Source: Flammeovirgaceae bacterium
GTDB lineage: Bacteria; Bacteroidota; Bacteroidia; Cytophagales; Cyclobacteriaceae
Length of the DNA: 64,000 bases
Direction of reading: 5' to 3'
Assembly: GCA_021298355.1 (NCBI GenBank)
Contig: JAJTEH010000001.1
Location: forward strand, 124,001-188,000
In this document: positions 54,265-62,992 of the stretch, in pieces
How the letters are laid out: each line of letters opens with the position of its first letter
Position numbering within the stretch: position 1 is the stretch's first letter
The notes under the pieces: model-generated
Told to the model about the DNA's origin: nothing
Databases searched by the model: none
What the model saw: the letters and a program-made list of their open reading frames with translations, nothing else
Translations under genes and position numbers: made by a program

Positions 54265-54723
54265 CTGATAAAGCAAAGCAGCTGTTGCTTTATCTAACAC
54301 TTCAAACACGTGCTGAAAATCTTTTTCTGTTCCGTAATAGGGATCAGGAACTTCGTTTTCATCATCACTCGTATCAATGCTTCGTAACAATTTTACTTTT
54401 TGTTGATGTTGTTCTTTAGACGTTAAACGCAAAACATTTTTTAAGTTTTGTTTATCCATTACTAAAATATGATCGAATGTTTCAAAATCATCCATAGAGA
54501 ATTGTCTGCCGAGATGGTTGATGTCAATTCCATTCTGTTTGGCATTGGCAATCGTTCTTGCATCAGGAGGTATACCAACATGATAATTAGCCGTGCCACA
54601 AGAATCTATCAAAAATGAATCGTGCAATCCGGCTTGCGTTACTTTGTGTTTGAATAAAGCTTCTGCCAAGGGCGAACGACAAATATTGCCAAGGCAAACA
54701 AATAAAACTTTGGTTTTATGCAT
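54256..54723 (-). CDS. Low-molecular-weight protein-tyrosine-phosphatase
   Basis: A 155-residue phosphatase. The P-loop C-x5-R-S is seen at the start, LFVCLGNICRSPLAEALF, and the general acid Asp in VPDPYYGTEKDFQHV near the end. DSCGTANYHVG matches the family's strand after the loop. Members act on phosphotyrosine proteins, often in polysaccharide control, or on arsenate; no such genes are adjacent. It diverges from the enoyl-CoA hydratase gene. Confidence 0.94.
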   Translation of the reverse strand: MHKTKVLFVCLGNICRSPLAEALFKHKVTQAGLHDSFLIDSCGTANYHVGIPPDARTIANAKQNGIDINHLGRQFSMDDFETFDHILVMDKQNLKNVLRLTSKEQHQQKVKLLRSIDTSDDENEVPDPYYGTEKDFQHVFEVLDKATAALLYQLK

Positions 54724-54790
54724 AGCACAAAACTAGCAGGCTTTGTATCTCCTTACAATTTAATCTTGTTTTTTACCAAATCATTTCCTT

Positions 54791-54797
54791 TACTTTG
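54791..54797 (+). promoter_or_regulatory. Possible -7 box for the enoyl-CoA hydratase gene
   Basis: TACTTTG, one base shorter than consensus, ends 19 bases before the ATG. Suggestive only. Confidence 0.3.
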
Positions 54798-54816
54798 AAT
54801 ACTAATTTTTATAACG

Positions 54817-55590
54817 ATGGAATTGATACTAGTAAATAAACAAATAGCGGAAGGTGTAGCACAAATTACGTTGAACCGACCTAAAGAGCTGAACGCATTA
54901 AACTTACAAGTAATGCGCGAGATAAGAGATGCATTAAAAGAATTTGATGCAGATGATACTATCAAAGTAATCATTATTACAGGCAACGAACAAGCTTTTG
55001 CGGCCGGTGCAGATATAAAACAAATGGCCGATAAAACTGCAATTGATATGGTATTGATTGATCAGTTTAGCACGTGGGATCAAATCAGAAAAACAAGAAA
55101 ACCCATTATTGCAGCGGTATCTGGTTTTGCATTGGGTGGAGGTTGTGAACTTGCCATGACGTGCGACATGATTATCGCAAGCGAAACTGCCAAGTTTGGT
55201 CAACCGGAAATAAAAATCGGAGTTATGCCCGGAGCTGGTGGCACACAACGTTTAACAAAAGCCATAGGAAAAGCCAAGGCGATGGAATTAGTTTTAACCG
55301 GAAGATTCATCAGCGCAGATGAAGCGCTTCAATATAGATTGATAAATAAAGTTGTACCTGTAGAAATGTTAATGCACGAAACACTAACATTGGCTAAAGA
55401 GATTGCCCAACAATCACCTATTGCAATTATGTTAGCTAAAGAAGCTGTGAACAGAAGTTTTGAAACACATTTAGATGAAGGTTTGCATTTCGAGAGAAAG
55501 AATTTTTATCTGGCGTTTGCTTCTGAAGATCAAAAAGAAGGTATGGCTGCTTTTGTTGAAAAAAGAAAACCGAATTTTAAAGGTAAATAG
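54817..55590 (+). CDS. Enoyl-CoA hydratase/isomerase (crotonase)
   Basis: Adds water across the double bond of enoyl-CoA in fatty acid breakdown. The 257 residues give AQITLNRPKELNALNLQVMR, the first oxyanion loop FAAGADIKQMADK, the second GFALGGGCELAMTCDMI, and both catalytic acids in QPEIKIGVMPGAGGTQRLTK. Both Glu residues of true hydratases appear to be in place (GGCELAM and PGAGG region to be aligned), so hydratase is favoured over isomerase. It stands alone with its own terminator. Confidence 0.92.
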   Translation: MELILVNKQIAEGVAQITLNRPKELNALNLQVMREIRDALKEFDADDTIKVIIITGNEQAFAAGADIKQMADKTAIDMVLIDQFSTWDQIRKTRKPIIAAVSGFALGGGCELAMTCDMIIASETAKFGQPEIKIGVMPGAGGTQRLTKAIGKAKAMELVLTGRFISADEALQYRLINKVVPVEMLMHETLTLAKEIAQQSPIAIMLAKEAVNRSFETHLDEGLHFERKNFYLAFASEDQKEGMAAFVEKRKPNFKGK

Positions 55591-55605
55591 ATAAACGTAT
55601 CTTAG

Positions 55606-55643
55606 ATAAAAAAAAAGGGTTGATGTGTCATCAACCCTTTTTT
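55606..55643. terminator. Bidirectional terminator after enoyl-CoA hydratase gene
   Basis: Perfect 10-bp stem AGGGTTGATG / CATCAACCCT (55616-55625 and 55629-55638) with a 3-base loop, an A-run before and a T-run after. It also serves the DUF6588 gene coming from the other side. Confidence 0.9.
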
Positions 55644-55661
55644 ATTGTGTATAGATTCTAA

Positions 55662-56690
55662 TTATCTGATGGATAAACCAACACCCGCTGTAAGTGTGCT
55701 GTACTTTTGCAAAGTATAATCTGCGTGAATGGTTAAAATTAAAAGTTTTAAACGTAAACCTGCTGTAATACGAGGTCCGTTTTGAGTTGCACTAATCGAA
55801 ACCGGATCTTCAATAGAGGTAATATTATCAATCTGATAAGTTCCTTTTACATCTGCAGATGCTTTACCAAAAGCATATCCTATGGCAGCGTATGGAGTTA
55901 AAACAGATATCTTTTTAGAAATTAATGCTTGTACTGTGGTGCCTGTTACCGTAAAATTTCCTTCGCCATTAGGGCCGCCATCTTCTAAGCGGGCATTGAT
56001 GTTAAATCTAGAATAGGTTACCAACGCTGATAAATCAAATGGCAACATTTTTATTCCGGGTAAGTATTGTTTTACATCGTGCATTAAGCCAAAGCCGATC
56101 ATGCTTAATTCGCCATCACCTACATCTATTTTTGGTGTCCAACGCACTTTTAATTCAGTTCCTTTTGGCAAACCAATTCCAATATTGGCAACCGGTATAG
56201 GAATTCTGTTGCTGATAATGTCTTCAAATTCGGCACCATCGGGTGCATCAAAGTCGGCACCTAACACAGGGTTAGCAAAACCAAATCGGGCGGCATTATC
56301 ACTACCACCGGGGCCGAAGATAGTTGGAATTTGCCCTGTTCCATTTGCAGCAACCGGGTTTCCGTTTACATCCTGTTCTAAAGCAATACTGTTTAATGAA
56401 TTATTGTCGACTGTAAAAAACTTTGCAGTTGATGGTATCGATACAAATGCAATGGATGCCGTAATATCAAAACCTGCGATTTTATGTGGTTTGGCTGTAT
56501 TAAACCAACCTTGGTTTAGCCCCGTAGCTGTAACTTTTAAGAAGGGCTCCAAATAACCTCTTGCCAGATAATTGGCATCGTCTTTAGAACCCTTTAATAA
56601 ATCATCTAGGTTGCCTTGCGAGAAAGCAAAGAAATTTGAAGTTAAGATCAACCCCAAAGCTATAGCAATAGTTTGAAAGTGTTTTTTCAT
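55662..56690 (-). CDS. DUF6588 family outer-membrane-like protein
   Basis: A 342-residue exported protein: signal peptide (LGLILTSNFFAFSQ), then ANYLARGYLEPFLKVTATGL and NQGWFNTAKPHKIAGFDITA, the marks of DUF6588. The remainder alternates short amphipathic strands (ISVLTPYAAIGYAFGKASAD, TILTIHADYTLQKY) and ends on an aromatic-poor strand VGLSIR, which suggests an outer-membrane beta-barrel. Its function is unknown. Diverges from waaA. Confidence 0.82.
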   Translation of the reverse strand: MKKHFQTIAIALGLILTSNFFAFSQGNLDDLLKGSKDDANYLARGYLEPFLKVTATGLNQGWFNTAKPHKIAGFDITASIAFVSIPSTAKFFTVDNNSLNSIALEQDVNGNPVAANGTGQIPTIFGPGGSDNAARFGFANPVLGADFDAPDGAEFEDIISNRIPIPVANIGIGLPKGTELKVRWTPKIDVGDGELSMIGFGLMHDVKQYLPGIKMLPFDLSALVTYSRFNINARLEDGGPNGEGNFTVTGTTVQALISKKISVLTPYAAIGYAFGKASADVKGTYQIDNITSIEDPVSISATQNGPRITAGLRLKLLILTIHADYTLQKYSTLTAGVGLSIR

Positions 56691-56788
56691 TAGGAATAGG
56701 TTTTAATTACAAGTAAGCTAAAAATTTTCAAAGTCTATAGCAGTAAGGTAAAAAATGTAACCTCAAAAGCTTTTCCTATTTTTACACC

Positions 56789-58027
56789 ATGATTTTTCTG
56801 TATTGGGTTTTCGTTCAGTTATCTTTTGGTCTATACAAAATTGCTTCATGGTTTAATTCCAAGGCTAAACTATTTGTTGAAGGCAGGAAAAACTGGAGAA
56901 ATTCATTAGCAGTTCAATTCGAAAAGAAATCGAATGCTATTCTTTGGTTTCATTGTGCATCTGTTGGTGAATTTGAACAGGCACGACCCATTATAGAATT
57001 TATTAGAGAGAGGAATTTTTCAGTAAAAATTTTATTGACTTTCTTTTCACCTTCGGGATATGAATTAAGAAAAAACTATGACAAGGTAGATGTTGTAGCT
57101 TATCTACCTTTAGATTCACCTAAAAACGCAAGAGATTTTGTTAGCATAACTAAACCAGATCTCGCTATTTTTATTAAGTATGAATTCTGGCATTACTATA
57201 TTAAAGAATTGAACAATAAAAAAATTCCGATTTGGTCTGTTTCTTCTATTTTCAGAAAAGAACAAATCTATTTTAAATGGTATGGAGGTTTCTATGCTAA
57301 GATTTTATCTCGCATCAATCAATTCTTTGTACAGAATGAAGAATCTGTTCAATTGCTTACAGATTTAGGTATTGCCCAGGTAATAAAAGCTGGCGATTCG
57401 CGATTTGATAGGGTAGTGGACATTGCAAAAAAAGGAGAGCCCATTCCAACTGCTGCGTTGTTTTCTCATAACAAGCAAGTTGTAGTTGCAGGTAGTATTT
57501 GGAAAGAAGATATAGACGTTATAATTCCTTTTTTAAAAAATAACAATCAGCTATATGCAATTATTGCACCTCACGAATTAAAAGAAGAGTATTTTAGTTT
57601 TTTCGAAAAGAAATTTCCGAACGAATGTTTAAAATATTCTGAAGCTAATGAAGAAAATATTGTAGGGAAAAGGATTTTATGGATTGATAATGTGGGTATG
57701 CTTTCTCGATTGTATAGGTATGGAAAGTATGCTTATGTGGGTGGAGCATTCGGAAAAGGTTTACACAACACAGTAGAAGCAGCATGTTACGGTATTCCGG
57801 TTTTCTTTGGGAATAAAAAATATCAAAAGTTTTTGGAAGCAAAAGAGATGATAACCAAAGGTGTTGCGTTTGCCATTGCTGACGAAAATGAACTGCAACA
57901 AATTTTTATGAAGTTGCAAAATCATAATGTTTACGTAAATGCTTGTGAGCAAGCCATGGCGTATGTTAACAGTAAAACCGGAGCTACAAAGATTGTGGTA
58001 GAAGAGATTTTAAGAAAGGTATCATGA
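56789..58027 (+). CDS. waaA: 3-deoxy-D-manno-octulosonic acid (Kdo) transferase
   Basis: Adds Kdo to lipid A precursor at the inner membrane. The 412 residues begin with a membrane anchor (YWVFVQLSFGLYKIASWF), then WFHCASVGEFEQARPIIE with the catalytic Glu, LTFFSPSGYELRKNY, YEFWHYYIKEL, the second Rossmann domain VVAGSIWKED ... IAPHELKEEYF, and the nucleotide-binding end YVGGAFGKGLHNTVEAACYG. The family is GT30. It overlaps rsgA by four bases (ATGA). Confidence 0.95.
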   Translation: MIFLYWVFVQLSFGLYKIASWFNSKAKLFVEGRKNWRNSLAVQFEKKSNAILWFHCASVGEFEQARPIIEFIRERNFSVKILLTFFSPSGYELRKNYDKVDVVAYLPLDSPKNARDFVSITKPDLAIFIKYEFWHYYIKELNNKKIPIWSVSSIFRKEQIYFKWYGGFYAKILSRINQFFVQNEESVQLLTDLGIAQVIKAGDSRFDRVVDIAKKGEPIPTAALFSHNKQVVVAGSIWKEDIDVIIPFLKNNNQLYAIIAPHELKEEYFSFFEKKFPNECLKYSEANEENIVGKRILWIDNVGMLSRLYRYGKYAYVGGAFGKGLHNTVEAACYGIPVFFGNKKYQKFLEAKEMITKGVAFAIADENELQQIFMKLQNHNVYVNACEQAMAYVNSKTGATKIVVEEILRKVS

Positions 58028-58941
58028 AAGGACTTATTTTAAAATCTACCGGAAGTTGGTACGAAGTAGAGGGCGAAGACAAGCAAATTTATGCTGCGCG
58101 TATGCGCGGAAAAATCCGTTTAGATGAAATCAAGGAAACGAATCCGGTGGCAGTGGGCGATTATGTTGAAGTACAAATTGAAAAAAACAAGGAGGGAATT
58201 ATAACTGAAATTTTACCACGCAAAAATTTTATTTCTCGCCAATCAGTAAAGAAAACAGGTCATGCACATATTATTGCAGCCAACATCGATCAGGCTTTGT
58301 TGGTAGTTACATGGGCAAAGCCAAGAACATCATTAGGTTTTATTGATCGTTTTTTAGTGGCCGCTGAGTCATTCCGAATTCCACAAATTATTGTTTTTAA
58401 TAAAGAAGATTTATTGAACGATGAAGAAAGAAAAGAAATTGAAAACCTGATTTCTCTCTATTCAAGTTTACAGGTGAAATGTATTCTGGTATCAGCTAAA
58501 TATGCAGATGTTGCCGAAATTTTATTCCCGGTTTTACACAACAAGAAAACACTCTTCTCGGGTCATTCCGGTGTGGGTAAATCAACGTTAATCAACCAAC
58601 TTGGTAACATCAATCAGAAAACTTCGCTCATTTCTGATTTTTCGAGTAAAGGTATTCACACCACAACATTTGCAGAAATGTTTTCGATTGATGAAAACAC
58701 GTACATCATCGATACACCTGGTATTAAAGAATTGGGTTTGGTTGATATCAGCGAAGAAGAACTTTCTGATTATTTTATTGAGATGCGCGAATTACGATTG
58801 TCTTGCAAATTTGGATCGCGTTGCCTGCACGATAAAGAACCGGCTTGTGCCATAAAATTAGCAGTAGAAGAAAATAAGATTTCCGCGAGCCGCTACCACA
58901 GTTATTTAAGTATTTTACGAGGCGAAGATAACCGTAAATAA
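58024..58941 (+). CDS. rsgA: Small ribosomal subunit-dependent GTPase A
   Basis: A late 30S assembly GTPase. An N-terminal OB-fold (~1-70) is followed by the circularly permuted GTPase: G4 VFNKEDLL and G5 ILVSAKYADV come before G1 FSGHSGVGKSTLINQLG and G3 IIDTPGIKELGL. The zinc finger at the end reads CKFGSRCLHDKEPAC. 305 residues is normal. The gene ends one base before the convergent GT2 gene. Confidence 0.96.
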   Translation: MKGLILKSTGSWYEVEGEDKQIYAARMRGKIRLDEIKETNPVAVGDYVEVQIEKNKEGIITEILPRKNFISRQSVKKTGHAHIIAANIDQALLVVTWAKPRTSLGFIDRFLVAAESFRIPQIIVFNKEDLLNDEERKEIENLISLYSSLQVKCILVSAKYADVAEILFPVLHNKKTLFSGHSGVGKSTLINQLGNINQKTSLISDFSSKGIHTTTFAEMFSIDENTYIIDTPGIKELGLVDISEEELSDYFIEMRELRLSCKFGSRCLHDKEPACAIKLAVEENKISASRYHSYLSILRGEDNRK

Positions 58942-58942
58942 G

Positions 58943-59794
58943 TTATCGGGTAAGCAACGCTTTAAAAGCAAGCGCTATGTAGCTAACCGTTAGTTTCCAA
59001 TTGCCGATTAAAAAGTTTTGTTTGCTTTCGTATACGCAACGTGTTGCCAGTGCTCTGTGCTCTTCGGTGGTTTTGTTGAGTTGATAAATTTTCTGACAAA
59101 CTTTATAGGTGCTACGTTGGTAAGGCGACTGCCACTTTGAAAACTTTTTACTCATGCCTGCTTGTCTTACGGTTTTGCGTAGCAGCGGTTCTTGCGAATA
59201 ACAAAACTTATATCTTCTTGCTAACCGAATCTGAATATCAAAATCTTCGTATAGCAAGGTTTCGTCATAACCTTTAATGCTTAACAAATGATCGCGCTTA
59301 AATAACACAGTAGGCGAACAAATAAAATAATGTTGAATTAATTGTGTATAAATATTTCCTTCGGGCCTTTTTGTAAATCTGGTGGTAAGAGAGTGAAGTT
59401 GAGCTTGTTGGGTTTGTTCATCGAGTAACCAGGCATCGCAATAGTGTGCAGCAAATTCGTTGTTTGTTTGCCTTAACCTATTAACCGATATAGCAATAAA
59501 TTCAGGATGGAGAAGATCATCTGCTGATAAATCTAAAACATATTGCCCGGTGGCAAAAGCTAATCCTTCGTTAAAAGTTTGGCAATATCCTTTGTTGGTG
59601 GTATGAAGAATTAGTTTGAGTTTATACTTTTCTTGTAAGTCGAGCAAAGTTTTTTGCGAATGATCTGTGCTGGCATCATCTATTACTAATAATTCTATAG
59701 GCTGATAGGTTTGCGCCCGAACCGATTGAATACAGGCTTCAAGTGTTTTTTCTTGATTGAATACGATGCAGATAATGGTTACAGTGGCCAACAC
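58943..59794 (-). CDS. Glycosyltransferase family 2
   Basis: Transfers a sugar from a nucleotide donor; acceptor unknown. The 283 residues have the GT-A start TVTIICIVFNQEKTLEACIQ, VRAQTYQPIELLVIDDASTD, and the metal-binding region YVLDLSADDLLHPEF (a D-x-D variant reading SADD). No membrane segments are clear. The GTG at 59794 lies two bases past the stop of the preceding gene and is preferred over the ATG at 59845, which would overlap that gene by 50 bases. It is the last gene of a four-gene leftward operon. Confidence 0.85.
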   Translation of the reverse strand: MLATVTIICIVFNQEKTLEACIQSVRAQTYQPIELLVIDDASTDHSQKTLLDLQEKYKLKLILHTTNKGYCQTFNEGLAFATGQYVLDLSADDLLHPEFIAISVNRLRQTNNEFAAHYCDAWLLDEQTQQAQLHSLTTRFTKRPEGNIYTQLIQHYFICSPTVLFKRDHLLSIKGYDETLLYEDFDIQIRLARRYKFCYSQEPLLRKTVRQAGMSKKFSKWQSPYQRSTYKVCQKIYQLNKTTEEHRALATRCVYESKQNFLIGNWKLTVSYIALAFKALLTR

Positions 59795-59795
59795 A

Positions 59796-60713
59796 TTATA
59801 ATTCTTTATATAGCGTAAGTTTTGCCGAAGGATAAGCACCGGCATTAAGCTTAAAATCTTGTAAACCTATGTTAGGTTTATTATCTATATGCGCGCTTCC
59901 CAAATCTATACGTTTGATGTGATTGGTTTTACACCAATTATAAATTCCTTCAAGTAGAAAAACATTAGGACTTGTACTCTTATAGGTTAAATCCTGATCA
60001 TAATATAATGTGTAGCAGGTTGAGTCGTCAGGTAATATGGCAATACAGGCAGCAATAATTTTGGTTTCGTCTTTTACGCAAAAAAGTTTTACAGACTGCG
60101 GAAACTCAGTTAAGATTTTCTTAATCTTATCAAAGCTCAGCGATAATTGATATTTTTTATTCTGCCTTTGTTCGAATATAAACTGATAAATTTCTTTTAC
60201 GTTTTTTTTACCAACCAGATCGAAGGTAAAATACTTTTCTCGTGCTTTCTTTAATTTCCGTACTTGAATTTTTTCAACAAACTGTTCGAAAAGAACTTCT
60301 TTGTTAACATCAAGTAAAAAATGATTGATTACTTTTTTTATACCAAAACCTTCGCTCATTAAAATTTCGGCAATAAGAGAAGTATGATACGTTGAGTACC
60401 CTTCGGGTGGTAAAACAATTTCTACACTTTCAACCTGGTATTGCTTTAAAATATCAATTGTACTCAGTATAAAATGAGATGTTTCTTTTACAGTAAGATG
60501 TTGAATTTCCGGACAAGCAAATGGCGCGCTAAGTGGTAATTTAACTTGCGATAGAATTGGTATGCACCAGCTTGTTTTTATTTCGTGCTTAGAACTTTTA
60601 TAGTTTACGAATAGTAATTTTCTTTTGCCATTTAGCAAAATATGATCCGGTTTATTATATAACAATTTAAACGAATAGTCCGGAAAGGTTTCGGTGGCTT
60701 CTACCTTGTTCAA
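59796..60713 (-). CDS. FemAB/GNAT-like acyltransferase
   Basis: A 305-residue soluble protein that looks like two GNAT-type lobes. Residues ~75-150 hold HFILSTIDILKQYQVESVEI and FEQFVEKIQVRKLKKAREK; the second lobe (~165-300) has VKEIYQFIFEQRQNKKY, KIIAACIAILPDDSTCYTLY and PNVFLLEGIYNWCKTNHIKR followed by IDLGSAHIDNKPNIGLQDFK, as in FemAB and CelD/BcsL-like acetyltransferases. Substrate unknown. It lies one base before the GT2 start and one base after the Mpo1-like gene, so the four genes are clearly one operon. Confidence 0.7.
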   Translation of the reverse strand: MNKVEATETFPDYSFKLLYNKPDHILLNGKRKLLFVNYKSSKHEIKTSWCIPILSQVKLPLSAPFACPEIQHLTVKETSHFILSTIDILKQYQVESVEIVLPPEGYSTYHTSLIAEILMSEGFGIKKVINHFLLDVNKEVLFEQFVEKIQVRKLKKAREKYFTFDLVGKKNVKEIYQFIFEQRQNKKYQLSLSFDKIKKILTEFPQSVKLFCVKDETKIIAACIAILPDDSTCYTLYYDQDLTYKSTSPNVFLLEGIYNWCKTNHIKRIDLGSAHIDNKPNIGLQDFKLNAGAYPSAKLTLYKEL

Positions 60714-60714
60714 C

Positions 60715-61194
60715 TTAATACGGAATACCTAGGCGTTTATAAATAAAATGCATTAGCCATGCCGGGCCTATCATTAGAAATTGTAAATCTTTAAAAAACG
60801 ATGGTTTTTTTCCTTCTACTTTATGTCCGTAAAATTGGCCTATCCAGGCTACAACAAAAACAATAATAGAAACTAACCACAAGGGTGCAGGTACGTTTGC
60901 ACTTATTTGCCCAGCAACAAACACACATAAAAGCGAAAATGCTGCCATTCCAATTGTAAGCGATATAGATAACGTTACGTAATAGGCTATCACCAGAATA
61001 AGCACAACAGTAGCCCAGTTGGCATATATATTTCCCTCACCCAAAAAACTTTGAACGAAGCCAGATGGTATAGATGCTAACAAACCAACTACACTGAAAA
61101 AAATTAAAGGAACACAAACCCAATGAATGGCTTTATTGGTTGCGTTTTGGTGGCTTTCGCCATACTCTGCTAAAAGCGCATCTATCTTTCTCAT
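60715..61194 (-). CDS. Mpo1-like (DUF962) membrane protein
   Basis: A 159-residue membrane protein of four hydrophobic segments. The conserved His/Asn pattern of the family is present: YGESHQNATNKAIHWVCVPL at the start and WIGQFYGHKVEGKKPSFF near the end. Yeast Mpo1 is an Fe(II)-dependent dioxygenase that performs alpha-oxidation of 2-hydroxy fatty acids in sphingolipid turnover, so the bacterial relative may handle hydroxy fatty acids; that is inference from family. It lies 11 bases after the DUF4442 gene in the same operon. Confidence 0.85.
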   Translation of the reverse strand: MRKIDALLAEYGESHQNATNKAIHWVCVPLIFFSVVGLLASIPSGFVQSFLGEGNIYANWATVVLILVIAYYVTLSISLTIGMAAFSLLCVFVAGQISANVPAPLWLVSIIVFVVAWIGQFYGHKVEGKKPSFFKDLQFLMIGPAWLMHFIYKRLGIPY

Positions 61195-61205
61195 ATAGGT
61201 ATACG

Positions 61206-61718
61206 TTATGTTTTAGTTTTTACTTTAGACCATGATTTTACCTGCCAGAAAATTTTGCCTGTTGTTAAATGATTTCCCTTCTCATCAAGAATTTTTACCT
61301 CGCAAGGCAATACTACCGATTCTTGCTGGAGTAAGGGCTGATAAACATTTTCGTGCAAAAAAGCATCGTTTAGTTCGAATGTAGCATAGGCATTCATTTT
61401 ACCTTGAAAATGATAGTCCATCTCTAACCGTTGCATAATAATCCGGTATTTCTTTGCATCTATTTTAGAAACCAATAAAAAACCAGTACAAAATTCGGAT
61501 ACCGTGGCGAGCGCACAAGCATGTAAACCACGAATGTGATTGAAATTAATTTTTCTGTACGGCAATTTAACTTTTATGCGGTCTGGTTTAATATCTACCA
61601 CGGCAAAGCCATGAGGTCTGTTAAACGGAATCATCCGGTTTAAACCAAAGTTTAGTAACCACAAGTAGAACTTGCTTGTATAGGCTTTTTTAAGAATGCT
61701 TTGCTGATCAGGTAACAT
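61206..61718 (-). CDS. DUF4442 hotdog-fold protein, thioesterase-like
   Basis: A 170-residue protein with a hotdog domain of the DUF4442 family: PFNRPHGFAVVDIKPDRIKV, NFNHIRGLHACALATVSEF and MQRLEMDYHFQGKMNAYATF. The sequence around RGLHACALA takes the place of the thioesterase active-site helix. Acyl-thioester hydrolysis is probable but the acyl group is unknown. It is the first gene of the leftward operon with Mpo1-like, FemAB-like and GT2 genes, and diverges from the dehydrogenase gene at 61790 across 71 bases. Confidence 0.82.
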   Translation of the reverse strand: MLPDQQSILKKAYTSKFYLWLLNFGLNRMIPFNRPHGFAVVDIKPDRIKVKLPYRKINFNHIRGLHACALATVSEFCTGFLLVSKIDAKKYRIIMQRLEMDYHFQGKMNAYATFELNDAFLHENVYQPLLQQESVVLPCEVKILDEKGNHLTTGKIFWQVKSWSKVKTKT

Positions 61719-61789
61719 TTCAGATTATTATTTTTTAAATCGCTCCTAATTTAGTAATTCTGCCGTTTCTTGGTTAATTAAAATAAAAT

Positions 61790-62920
61790 ATGAAAAAGAA
61801 AGTATTGGTATTAGGTGCAGGTTTAGTTGGAAAAGTGATGGCCGAAGATTTAGCAACTTCATTCGAAGTAACTGCGGCCGATGCCAACGAAGAAGCTTTA
61901 GCGTATCTGAAACAAAAAAACATCCACACTTTAAAATTAGATGTAACAGACACAACACGTTTGCAAGCTGCAGCTAAACAAGCCGATGTAGTATTGGGTG
62001 CAGTGCCGGGTTTTTTAGGGTATAATACAGTAGCGCAAATAATAGAGAGCGGAAAAAACATGGTGGATATTTCTTTTTTTCCGGAAGATCCATTTCAACT
62101 TAACCAAGTGGCAAAAAATAAAGGAGTAACTGTAGTAACCGATTGTGGCGTGGCACCCGGTATGGGCAACATTATTTTAGGCCACCATAATGCTACCATG
62201 AACGTAACAAAGTATGAATGTTTAGTAGGAGGGTTGCCTGCAGTAAGACAATGGCCATACGAGTACAAAGCAGTTTTTAGTCCGATTGATGTTATCGAAG
62301 AATATATAAGACCAGCACGCTATGTGCAAAACGGTGCGGTTGTAGTACGCGAGGCATTGTCTGATCCTGAATTAATTTTCTTTGATAAGGTAGGAACACT
62401 GGAAGCCTGGAACTCAGACGGACTACGATCGCTCATACAAACCATGCCACATATTCCAGACATGATAGAGAAAACATTGCGTTACCCTGGTTGCATTGAA
62501 TATTTGCGCGTACTGAGAGAAACTGGACTATTCTCGCACGAACCCATAGAGGTTAAAGGAGTTAAAATTAAGCCTGTGGATTTGTTGGCTAAGTTGTTAT
62601 TTCCTAAATGGAGTTTACAACCTGGCGAAGAAGAATTCACCATAATGCGCATACTCATAGAAGGGGAACACAACAACCAAAAGCAAAAAATAACCTATAC
62701 CCTCCTCGACAGAACACGCGAAGGTGTTTTATCTATGGCACGCACTACCGGGTATACAGCCACAGCAGCATTACATTTAGTAGCTGATGAAGACTTTAAA
62801 CAGCCCGGTATAAACCCACCCGAATTTTTGGGTAAATCGGAAAGCAACTACACGTTTATTCTTAATTACCTTGCCGAACGTGCAGTTGTGTATACAAAAC
62901 ATGTACAGATAGCAGGTTAA
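61790..62920 (+). CDS. Saccharopine dehydrogenase-like oxidoreductase
   Basis: A 376-residue NAD(P)-dependent enzyme. The Rossmann start is KVLVLGAGLVGKVMAEDLA, followed by FEVTAADANEEAL and KLDVTDTTRLQAAAKQADVV, then the family turn DCGVAPGMGNIILGHH. The C-terminal half fits saccharopine dehydrogenase/lysine 6-dehydrogenase-like proteins. Real substrate not determined; lysine or carboxynorspermidine-type substrates occur in the family. Single gene, followed by the phosphate transporter. Confidence 0.88.
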   Translation: MKKKVLVLGAGLVGKVMAEDLATSFEVTAADANEEALAYLKQKNIHTLKLDVTDTTRLQAAAKQADVVLGAVPGFLGYNTVAQIIESGKNMVDISFFPEDPFQLNQVAKNKGVTVVTDCGVAPGMGNIILGHHNATMNVTKYECLVGGLPAVRQWPYEYKAVFSPIDVIEEYIRPARYVQNGAVVVREALSDPELIFFDKVGTLEAWNSDGLRSLIQTMPHIPDMIEKTLRYPGCIEYLRVLRETGLFSHEPIEVKGVKIKPVDLLAKLLFPKWSLQPGEEEFTIMRILIEGEHNNQKQKITYTLLDRTREGVLSMARTTGYTATAALHLVADEDFKQPGINPPEFLGKSESNYTFILNYLAERAVVYTKHVQIAG

Positions 62921-62992
62921 GCACTGATAAAAGTTAGCATTTAGGTAATGTGCGAATTCTTAATTTAACTGCCGAATTAAGTATGCTTGTGT

